Under the pieces are notes generated by a model that made no database searches, was not told where the DNA came from, and saw only the letters and a program-made list of their open reading frames with translations. The translations under genes and the position numbers were made by a program. DNA of 64,000 nucleotides. It comes from Stigmatella aurantiaca DW4/3-1. GTDB taxonomy: Bacteria > Myxococcota > Myxococcia > Myxococcales > Myxococcaceae. Position 1 is the stretch's first letter; each line of letters opens with the position of its first letter. Below, in pieces: positions 17,301 to 23,858 of the stretch. Location: contig NC_014623.1 in assembly GCF_000165485.1 (NCBI RefSeq), positions 9,752,893 to 9,816,892 on the forward strand. The letters are read 5' to 3'.

Positions 17301-19771
17301 CGCCGGTCCGCATCGTGGAACCGGGTCGTGAGGTACTCGCACTGCGCCAGCTCCAGGTGGATCGCGTACGCCAGCCCATGGTGCTGTTCCCAGGCCGCCT
17401 CTCCGAGCAGCGAGGCGGCCACCGTCAGGTAGCTCCGCGCGGATTCGTAGGCGCTGGCCGCCTTGGCCTTGCGGCCAGCCGCCAGATTCAATTCCGCCAC
17501 CTGCCTCCGCTCCTCGTCGCAGACCATCAGCGCCGCACCGGCATTGAGGTGGTTGACCACCCCAAACAGCTGCTCGTCCAGACGGCTCGGCGGCAGGTGC
17601 TGGCGCATGAGCCTCCCGATGGCGAGATGAACCTGCGCGCGGCGGGGCGCCTCGATCAGCAAGTAGGCTGCTTGCTGTACCCGGTCATGGAGGAACTCGT
17701 AGTGAACGGCGATGTCCTCCTCCCTCGGGCCTTCCTGTCCGGGGGCCGGCCCTTCCAGGAGCCTGTAGCTCTGGTCGAGCGGCAGAATCAGTCCTTCCTG
17801 GACCGCCTCCCAGAGCGCCTGGGCCGTCTCACGGGAGGTGCGCTCATAGGCAATGGCCAGGAGGGAGGAGTCGAACCTGTTGCCGATGCAGGCCGCCAAC
17901 CTCAGCACCGCCTGCGTCTGGGGCAGCAGCTTCTGGAGCTTGCCCACCAGCAGATCGACGACGTTGTCCGTGATCTGCACCGCCCGCAGCTCGTTCAAAT
18001 CCCATGTCCACCCGTGGCAGTCCCGATCGAACCGCAGCAAGCCGTCTTGGTGGAGCGCCTTGAGGAACTCGAGAACGAAGAAGGGATTGCCATGCGTCTT
18101 CTGATGGAGGAGCAGGGCCAACGGCTCTGTCTCCTCCTGCGTGCAGCTCAGGGTCTCGGCCATCCATCGGGCGAGTTCCTGAACGGAGAGCGGTGACAGC
18201 CGAAGGGACGTCACCCGCGTCTTGCACTTCTGGACCTCCGCCACCAGGTGCATGAGTGGGTGCGACGCATCCACTTCGTTATCGCGGTAGGTCCCCACCA
18301 ACAGCAGGTAGCGGAGGTCCGCGTTCGAGACGAGGAACTGGAGCAGATCGAGCGAGGCCAGGTCCGCCCACTGCAAATCATCCAGGGCAATGACCAGCGG
18401 GTGCTCCCGCTTCGCAAAGACTTGAAGGAAGCGCTGAACCGCCTGCCGGAACCGGTTCCGGGCCTCCACGGGTGCCAGGGGCGGCAACGAAGGCTGGAGG
18501 CCAATGATGAGCGACACCTCGGGGAGGACGTCGGCGATGACTTCGGCCGAAGCCCCCAGCCCCTCCAGAAGCTGGGCCTTCCAAGAGGCCAGGCGGGCTT
18601 CGCCCTCGGCCAGCAGGTGCCGGATGAGTTGCTGGAACGCCTGGAGCAAGGACTTGTAGGGGGGCCCTTCCTTGAACTGCTCGAACTTTCCGGAGAGGAA
18701 GTAGCCATTCCGGTGGACGACGGGCTGGTGCAGCTCGTTCATCAGGGATGACTTGCCGGTGCCCGAATACCCAGAGACGAGGACCAGCTCCTTGGCGCCT
18801 TCCCCCATCCGCGCGAAGGCGTCCAGCAGCGCGCGCTGCTCGGTGCTCCGGCCATAGAGCCTTGGGGGCATCTGCAACCGATCCGGGATGTCCTGCTCCC
18901 CAGGACGGAAGCCGCCGAGCTCGCCGGCCTCCCGCCACCGGGCCAGGCATGTCTCGAGATCCACCCGCAGACCGTGGGCACTTTGGTAGCGCTCCTCGGC
19001 CGTCTTGGCCAACAGCTTCATCACCAAGTGGGAGAGCGGCAGCGGAATATCGCCCCTCAGCACATGCGGGGGCACGGGCTCCTGGGCGATGTGGCAGTAC
19101 ACCAGCTCCATGGGATCGGTGGACGTGAACGGCAGCCGCCCTGTCAGCACCTCGTAGAATGTGACTCCCAACGAGTAGAAGTCGGTCCGGTAATCAATCG
19201 CCCGGTTCATGCGCCCGGTCTGCTCCGGAGACATGTAGGCCAACGTGCCTTCAATCAACGGAGGGGGCGCGGCGGCTTGGTTCTCCCGGGGCACCTGCGA
19301 GGCAATGCCCAGACCTGTCATCCGGGCATCCCCACTCCTGGGATGAACCAGGATGTTGCCCGGATGGAGCTCCTTGTGGATTACCCCCTGGGCGTGCATC
19401 TGCTCCAGGGTCCCCGCGAGCTGGGCCGCCAACGGGAGGAAGGACTCCAGCGCCATGCGCCCCAGAGCGGCCCTCGCGCTCAGCGGCACGCCTCCGAAGT
19501 CCTCCAGCACGAGAGCGGGCCGGCCGTGCTGCTGGACCCATCCGAGGGCCTCCACCACCCCTGGCAGGTGCAGGTGCCGCGCCAGCTGATACTCGTGCTT
19601 GAGCAGGGAGATGTCCTGCGGGGACGGGTACTCCGCCGATGGCAGCTTGAGGAGAACGGGCTGTCCGTCCTCACTGCGGCGCCCCCGGTACGTGGTCGTC
19701 CGTGTCCCCAGTTGGAACACTTCGGTGACTTCGTAGCCCCCCACGAGGTGCATGTTCATTTCAGCACGCAT
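14363..19771 (-). CDS. Trifunctional Ser/Thr (pseudo)kinase / AAA ATPase / GAF sensor histidine kinase
   Basis: 1802 aa. Order: Ser/Thr kinase-like domain (about 10-275); STAND-type AAA module with Walker A SGYSGTGKSSLMNEL (about 340) and Walker B LVIALDDLQWAD; a long alpha-helical TPR-like stretch; a GAF domain (LSGEIVLGQLLTRAMEFM onward); HisKA with H-box GIAHEIKNPINF; and a HATPase with DNGRGLPG and GTGLGLSLSHEI. It is cytoplasmic, with no membrane segments. The histidine kinase looks intact. The kinase-like domain does not: the HRD motif reads HKELHPGN (Asp to Glu at 134) and DFG reads GLG (153-155), while K42 is kept. It is therefore probably a pseudokinase or binding domain. No receiver gene is adjacent. 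The first of three nearby ATGs was taken. Confidence 0.88.
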   Translation of the reverse strand: MRAEMNMHLVGGYEVTEVFQLGTRTTTYRGRRSEDGQPVLLKLPSAEYPSPQDISLLKHEYQLARHLHLPGVVEALGWVQQHGRPALVLEDFGGVPLSARAALGRMALESFLPLAAQLAGTLEQMHAQGVIHKELHPGNILVHPRSGDARMTGLGIASQVPRENQAAAPPPLIEGTLAYMSPEQTGRMNRAIDYRTDFYSLGVTFYEVLTGRLPFTSTDPMELVYCHIAQEPVPPHVLRGDIPLPLSHLVMKLLAKTAEERYQSAHGLRVDLETCLARWREAGELGGFRPGEQDIPDRLQMPPRLYGRSTEQRALLDAFARMGEGAKELVLVSGYSGTGKSSLMNELHQPVVHRNGYFLSGKFEQFKEGPPYKSLLQAFQQLIRHLLAEGEARLASWKAQLLEGLGASAEVIADVLPEVSLIIGLQPSLPPLAPVEARNRFRQAVQRFLQVFAKREHPLVIALDDLQWADLASLDLLQFLVSNADLRYLLLVGTYRDNEVDASHPLMHLVAEVQKCKTRVTSLRLSPLSVQELARWMAETLSCTQEETEPLALLLHQKTHGNPFFVLEFLKALHQDGLLRFDRDCHGWTWDLNELRAVQITDNVVDLLVGKLQKLLPQTQAVLRLAACIGNRFDSSLLAIAYERTSRETAQALWEAVQEGLILPLDQSYRLLEGPAPGQEGPREEDIAVHYEFLHDRVQQAAYLLIEAPRRAQVHLAIGRLMRQHLPPSRLDEQLFGVVNHLNAGAALMVCDEERRQVAELNLAAGRKAKAASAYESARSYLTVAASLLGEAAWEQHHGLAYAIHLELAQCEYLTTRFHDADRRFELLLEKARTATHRVQIYIAQAVQYLHLTKYEQAVETSVLALQLLGIQLTAHPSQPEVLWQLARVRWQLHNRSTEDLLNQPGQVPPEMREAMNLLSSLWFPAFVLKRQSLVELLVLKMMDISLSYGNSEISSFAYACYGLLSSSAFRDPKAGVKYGRIALALVRRFDDASVTCKTLFILACYFNGYAAHIRDNVELLDEAMQSSREAGNLVHLGYCMDLKLYTLCGLLDTPIAETAEEARRYLEFGRRTDEVKIVEAALVAQRWARDLQVLEPEVLGSRAHSLEPDEPISEDMERGLHYLLQLQVGFLFGRHEEVVELGVRLESPLYKAMLEPSASFVHFHAFYCGLSALSLVSGAQGEAKRFYLKRIDRARRTLKRWALHSPRNTGHKSLLLQAELARLEGNPGEAARRYDEAIQAAREHEYMHDMAIACERAAAFYLERGRDNLAASYLQDARFGYLTWGATSKVRALEGQYPQFMAQALSMAGSQARREGMAAVSSSVELDLKTAIQMSQVLSGEIVLGQLLTRAMEFMIQNAGAGCGFLLMKDGERWVVEAEGVPGQQAVRGRQSLPVEQCEGLSPAIVNYVARTRESVVLRDAAREGLFTGDANIALRKPKSVLCAPLIHQKQLLGILYLENNLATDVFTPDRVEFLQLLSSQVAISIVNARLYERLEQKVEERTTELRTKNSELSVTLENLKQAQQILIQSEKMASLGHLTAGIAHEIKNPINFVKDFAELSSELVDELLAELQAHSERRVGEVLGSVAGLLERLKGNTKGIVQHGGRANDIINGMLLHSRTAAGERMLTNLNALADQQVTLAYQGMGTGSLAGDVLIEKAFDPALPEVEVMPQGIARVILNLVNNALYAASFHSSGQDTAGVIPRVRVSTRALEHCVEIRVWDNGRGLPGSARDRIFEPFFTTKPPGQGTGLGLSLSHEIVVQGHGGTLRFETEEGRFTEFIVELPLRQNLAVEEPPGAAG

Positions 19772-20067
19772 TCTGGTTCACCGCTTGCCGATGATGATGA
19801 ACCGCTCCCCCATGGAGTCCCATCCCCCGTGCCCGCCATAGGAGCACCACCCTAAATTGACCGCGAGGAAGCCGCTGTGCGCCAGACCACAGGCAATCCG
19901 TGAAGCCGTTCATACCCCCCTCCCTGTCTCCCAGGAGAAGCATGTGGCGAAGCATGGCGCACGCGGTCAACGCGCATTATGTCGGGCATCGGCCACACAC
20001 GCCCTTTGGGTGAATCCCTCCGCGGAACATCGGGCAGGCCGAGCCTCCCTCTCTCAAGGAATCTGAA

Positions 20068-20577
20068 ATGGACTCGACGGAACTTCGCTCCCTCCAGGCG
20101 CCCCTCAAGGACAAGTACCGCGCCAATCCGGCCGCGGCGGTGGTCACCCTCAAGGCCCAGGGCACGCTGGACAGCCAGTCCATCGCCTGCAAGGTCGAGA
20201 CGGGCAAGGCCCTCGCGATCGCGGGGCTGCACCCGGCCACGGGCGGCTCGGGCGTTGAGCTCTGCTCGGGGGACATGCTGCTCGAGGCCCTCGTGGCCTG
20301 TGCCGGGGTGACCCTCAAGGCCGTCTCGACCGCGCTGGAGATTCCGCTGCGCCACGGGCTCGTGCGCGCCGAGGGCGACCTCGACTTTCGGGGCACGCTC
20401 GGCGTCGACAAGTCCGCGCCGGTCGGCTTCCGGGCCATTCGCCTCTCGTTCGAGCTCGACACCGATGTGCCCCAGGAGAAGATCGATCAGCTCCTGAAGC
20501 TCACCGAGCGCTACTGCGTCGTGTTCCAGACCCTGAACCACCGTCCGGAGCTGAGCGCGGAAGTCCGCAAGCGCTGA
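20068..20577 (+). CDS. OsmC family peroxiredoxin-like protein
   Basis: 169 aa. The OsmC/Ohr fold pattern is visible: the helix SGDMLLEALVACAGVTLKAV with its conserved Cys and acidic residue, the strand FRAIRLSFELDTDVPQEKI, and LLKLTERYCVVFQTL with the second conserved Cys. Members reduce organic hydroperoxides with two cysteines. This is the general OsmC-like branch (LGVDKSAPVGFRAI) rather than a classical Ohr. Start ATG 20068 follows AAGGAAT. It stands alone, divergent from the giant kinase and convergent with the tandem kinase genes. Confidence 0.85.
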   Translation: MDSTELRSLQAPLKDKYRANPAAAVVTLKAQGTLDSQSIACKVETGKALAIAGLHPATGGSGVELCSGDMLLEALVACAGVTLKAVSTALEIPLRHGLVRAEGDLDFRGTLGVDKSAPVGFRAIRLSFELDTDVPQEKIDQLLKLTERYCVVFQTLNHRPELSAEVRKR

Positions 20578-20642
20578 GCGGACACGCCCACCTTCAGGCC
20601 GCTCCGTCCGGACGAAAAGGAGCGCAGGAGGGCCAGGAGGGT

Positions 20643-22175
20643 TCAGGGATGCTCGGAGGTCGGCGAGCGATGGGCGGGAAAGGACGGCAGGTAACAGGCC
20701 CCCTTCCAGTCATAAGCCTCCTCTTTACACGGCTGATAGGCGTCGCGAAGGGCATACCAACACCCGCCTCGGATCTCGACCTCGCCGTTCCGGTTACACG
20801 GCGGCCGGCGCTGCCCCAGAAAGGGCCTCTCGGGAATCGGCAGCCCCAGGCCAGGCCCCAGACGGGCGGTCTCCACGGGGGCCGCGAACGCCACGGGGGC
20901 CGTCGCCGCGCTGTCCCCCATCGCCGTCACCCCTCCGTCCCGGCTCTCTCCATCCCACTCCACCCACACCCGCTCCGAGTTCTCGGGCTCCCCCCTTCTC
21001 GACAGCCACTCGCTCACCATCGGCCCCAGAAACAACCCCGCCACCATCACCGCCAGACTTCCCGCCCACACCCCGTCCAGTGCCGGTGGCCATCGGCTCA
21101 CTTGAAGGGGCCGCTCCGTCTCCCATCGTTCCTCTTCCTCGAGCAAGGGGACGGGAGACGGCGAGGCGCGGTGAACCTCCCAGGCGTTGCCTTCGCTCCG
21201 CTTGGCCCACTCCGGCACCCCCGACGCCTTCACCCCCAGCGCACGGTCCGCCCCAGGCCCCGCCCTCTGCGCCGCCTCCTCCAGCGCCTGCGCCGCCTCC
21301 CTCGCGCTGCCCTTGAACCGCTCCATCGCCGACACCGCGCACAACTGCAGCACCAGCGCATCCAACTCCGGACTCACCCTCGGGTTGAGCGCACTCGGCG
21401 GCCTCGGCCCCGGCCCCTCCTGCCCCCACACCTCCGCCCCCTCTCCCTCCGGCTCCGTCGGCGGTGGGTACTCCCCCGTCACCATCCGGTACGCCGTGAT
21501 TCCCAGCGCGAACAAGTCATCGCACGCGCTCGCCTCGTACCTGGCTGTCGGGTGCCTCCAGAACAACTCCTGGAACGCCCACGCCTCCGGGCTCCGGTAC
21601 GCTGGCGTCCCCGGCGGCAGCACCTGCCACGTCAGCGTCGCCGCTCCTCGGTAGTCCCCTGCCCCGTAGTCCATCAGGTACGGGTGCCCCTCCCTTCCCT
21701 GCACCAGCACGTTGTCCCCCTTCACGTCCCGGTGCACTCCCCCCGCCTCGTGCGTGTCCCCCAGCGCATGCGCCACCCGCGCCAGCACCCTCAACGCTTG
21801 TCTCGATGAGGCCTGCTGGCTCGCCGTCCATTCGTACAGGGGCACCCCTTCCACCCACTGCATCACCAGGTACGGGAACACTCCTCGGCGGTGCTGCCAC
21901 AATCCCTGCCCGTGCAACACCGGCACATACGCCGAACGGATCCGCGTCAGCAGCGACGCCTCTCGCTCAAAGCGCTCATCCCCCACGTGCAGCGCCATCT
22001 TCAGCGCGTACGCCCCCTCCTCCCCCTCCCTCTCTACCCGGTACACCGTGCCCGACGTGCCTCGGCCCCTCCAGCCCGTCACTCGCCACGGACCTACCTT
22101 CGTCCCTATCGGCAGCGAGGCTGGATCCGGCTCCATCCCCGGCAGCGTCCTGTTCATGGGCATCCCTCTGCCCAT
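20643..22175 (-). CDS. Membrane Ser/Thr protein kinase (tandem copy A)
   Basis: 510 aa. The N-terminal kinase domain has G-loop GRGTSGTVYRV, lysine in YALKMAL, catalytic HRDVKGDN, DYG in place of DFG (LMDYGAGDYRG), and GTPAYRSPEAW, so catalysis is expected. After a linker, one transmembrane helix (AGSLAVMVAGLFLGPMV, about 367-385) leads to an exported tail with four closely spaced Cys (PPCN, GGCWY, QPCKE, GACYL), probably a small disulfide-bonded sensor. Residues 1 to about 343 are identical to copy B next door; the linker and tail differ. The start follows GGAG at 8 bases; ATGs at codons 5 and 7 are alternatives. Copy B is upstream in the same direction. Confidence 0.9.
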   Translation of the reverse strand: MGRGMPMNRTLPGMEPDPASLPIGTKVGPWRVTGWRGRGTSGTVYRVEREGEEGAYALKMALHVGDERFEREASLLTRIRSAYVPVLHGQGLWQHRRGVFPYLVMQWVEGVPLYEWTASQQASSRQALRVLARVAHALGDTHEAGGVHRDVKGDNVLVQGREGHPYLMDYGAGDYRGAATLTWQVLPPGTPAYRSPEAWAFQELFWRHPTARYEASACDDLFALGITAYRMVTGEYPPPTEPEGEGAEVWGQEGPGPRPPSALNPRVSPELDALVLQLCAVSAMERFKGSAREAAQALEEAAQRAGPGADRALGVKASGVPEWAKRSEGNAWEVHRASPSPVPLLEEEERWETERPLQVSRWPPALDGVWAGSLAVMVAGLFLGPMVSEWLSRRGEPENSERVWVEWDGESRDGGVTAMGDSAATAPVAFAAPVETARLGPGLGLPIPERPFLGQRRPPCNRNGEVEIRGGCWYALRDAYQPCKEEAYDWKGACYLPSFPAHRSPTSEHP

Positions 22176-22223
22176 ACACCCTACTCCATGGGTGGACCTC
22201 GTGCACCCAGCCCATCAAGTCCC
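20643..22223 (-). repeat. Tandem duplication unit A (kinase gene plus upstream 48 bases)
   Basis: This unit and the one at 22258-23841 align over their whole length. Similarity covers the coding sequence and the 5' flank up to the shared CATCAAGTCCC. About 1.05 kb at the 5' end is nearly identical, with only a few silent changes seen, while the 3' third has many substitutions and indels. Confidence 0.85.
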
Positions 22224-22243
22224 TTCGGTCATCCACCCTTTTG

Positions 22244-22265
22244 AGCCCTGACGGAGATCAGGGCT
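22244..22265. repeat. Inverted repeat over the stop codon of kinase copy B
   Basis: Perfect 8-base arms AGCCCTGA (22244-22251) and TCAGGGCT (22258-22265) with a six-base loop. The stop codon of the upstream kinase lies in the right arm. It could act as a weak terminator or mRNA-stabilising stem between the two tandem kinase genes, but there is no T-run after it on either strand. Confidence 0.35.
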
Positions 22266-23793
22266 GCCCCGAGGTCGGCGTGCGATGGGCGGGAAAGGAC
22301 GGCACGTAACAGGCCCCCTTCCAGTCATAGGCGTCCTCCTTGCACGGGGACCTGACACGGGCCAGCTCGTACCAGCACCCGCCTCGGATCTCCGCCTCGC
22401 CGCTCCGGTAACAAGGGGGTTTGCGCTGACCCGGAAAGGGCATCTCGGGAATCGGCAATCCCAAGCCAGGCCTCATCCGGGTGACCTCCACGGGGGCCGC
22501 GAATGCCACGGGGACCGTCGCCGCGCTGTCCCCCATCGCCGTCACCCCTCCGTCCCGGCTCTCTCCATCCCACTCCACCCACACCCGCTCCGAGTCCTCG
22601 GGTTCCCACCTTCTCGACAGCCACCCGCTCACCATCGGCCCCAGAAACAACCCCGCCACCATCACCGCCAGACTTCCCGCCCACACCCCATCCAGCGCCG
22701 GTGGCCATCGCCTCCTCCCACTCGCCTCCGGCGGACGCGCGGTCTCCCATCTCCCCCGCTCCTCCATGGCTGGGGAAGGCGAGGCGCGGTGAACCTCCCA
22801 GGCGTTGCCTTCGCTCCGCTTGGCCCACTCCGGCACCCCCGACGCCTTCACCCCCAGCGCACGGTCCGCCCCAGGCCCCGCCCTCTGCGCCGCCTCCTCC
22901 AGCGCCTGCGCCGCCTCCCTCGCGCTGCCCTTGAACCGCTCCATCGCCGACACCGCACACAACTGCAGCACCAGCGCATCCAACTCCGGACTCACCCTCG
23001 GGTTGAGCGCACTCGGCGGCCTCGGCCCTGGCCCCTCCTGCCCCCACACCTCCGCCCCCTCTCCCTCCGGCTCCGTCGGCGGTGGGTACTCCCCCGTCAC
23101 CATCCGGTACGCCGTGATTCCCAGCGCGAACAAGTCATCGCACGCGCTCGCCTCGTACCTGGCTGTCGGGTGCCTCCAGAACAACTCCTGGAACGCCCAC
23201 GCCTCCGGGCTCCGGTACGCTGGCGTCCCCGGCGGCAGCACCTGCCACGTCAGCGTCGCCGCTCCTCGGTAGTCCCCTGCCCCGTAGTCCATCAGGTACG
23301 GGTGCCCCTCCCTTCCCTGCACCAGCACGTTGTCCCCCTTCACGTCCCGGTGCACTCCCCCCGCCTCGTGCGTGTCCCCCAGCGCATGCGCCACCCGCGC
23401 CAGCACCCTCAACGCTTGTCTCGATGAGGCCTGCTGGCTCGCCGTCCATTCGTACAGGGGCACCCCTTCCACCCACTGCATCACCAGGTACGGGAACACT
23501 CCTCGGCGGTGCTGCCACAATCCCTGCCCGTGCAACACCGGCACATACGCCGAACGGATCCGCGTCAGCAGCGACGCCTCTCGCTCAAAGCGCTCATCCC
23601 CCACGTGCAGCGCCATCTTCAGCGCGTACGCCCCCTCCTCCCCCTCCCTCTCTACCCGGTACACCGTGCCCGACGTGCCTCGGCCCCTCCAGCCCGTCAC
23701 TCGCCACGGACCTACCTTCGTCCCTATCGGCAGCGAGGCTGGATCCGGCTCCATCCCCGGCAGCGTCCTGTTCATGGGCATCCCTCTGCCCAT
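22258..23793 (-). CDS. Membrane Ser/Thr protein kinase (tandem copy B)
   Basis: 511 aa, paralogue of copy A downstream. The kinase domain is the same: GRGTSGTVYRV, HRDVKGDN, LMDYGAG, so it should be active. The linker after about residue 343 differs (AMEERGRWETARPPEASGRR instead of the acidic VPLLEEEERW), the membrane helix is conserved, and the exported Cys-containing tail has changed residues between constant cysteines (CYRSGE versus CNRNGE, ELARVRSPCK versus ALRDAYQPCK). This looks like a shared signalling engine with two sensor heads. The start is chosen as for copy A. Promoter and leader bases are also duplicated, so both copies may be expressed independently. Confidence 0.9.
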   Translation of the reverse strand: MGRGMPMNRTLPGMEPDPASLPIGTKVGPWRVTGWRGRGTSGTVYRVEREGEEGAYALKMALHVGDERFEREASLLTRIRSAYVPVLHGQGLWQHRRGVFPYLVMQWVEGVPLYEWTASQQASSRQALRVLARVAHALGDTHEAGGVHRDVKGDNVLVQGREGHPYLMDYGAGDYRGAATLTWQVLPPGTPAYRSPEAWAFQELFWRHPTARYEASACDDLFALGITAYRMVTGEYPPPTEPEGEGAEVWGQEGPGPRPPSALNPRVSPELDALVLQLCAVSAMERFKGSAREAAQALEEAAQRAGPGADRALGVKASGVPEWAKRSEGNAWEVHRASPSPAMEERGRWETARPPEASGRRRWPPALDGVWAGSLAVMVAGLFLGPMVSGWLSRRWEPEDSERVWVEWDGESRDGGVTAMGDSAATVPVAFAAPVEVTRMRPGLGLPIPEMPFPGQRKPPCYRSGEAEIRGGCWYELARVRSPCKEDAYDWKGACYVPSFPAHRTPTSGQP

Positions 23794-23841
23794 ACACCCT
23801 ACTCCATGGGTGGACCTCGTGCACCCAGCCCATCAAGTCCC
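22258..23841 (-). repeat. Tandem duplication unit B
   Basis: Second copy of the kinase duplication, in direct orientation and separated from unit A by about 35 bases of unrelated sequence. The near-identity of the first kilobase against the diverged last 450 bases points to gene conversion or selection acting on the kinase part, rather than one very recent duplication of the whole unit. Confidence 0.85.
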
Positions 23842-23858
23842 CCCCAGGGACAGGGCCG

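Noticed and set aside
20643-23841. Kinase duplication as a possible assembly artefact
   Set aside because: The copies differ clearly in linker, tail and a few silent sites, so they are real separate genes; only the boundary merits a read check.
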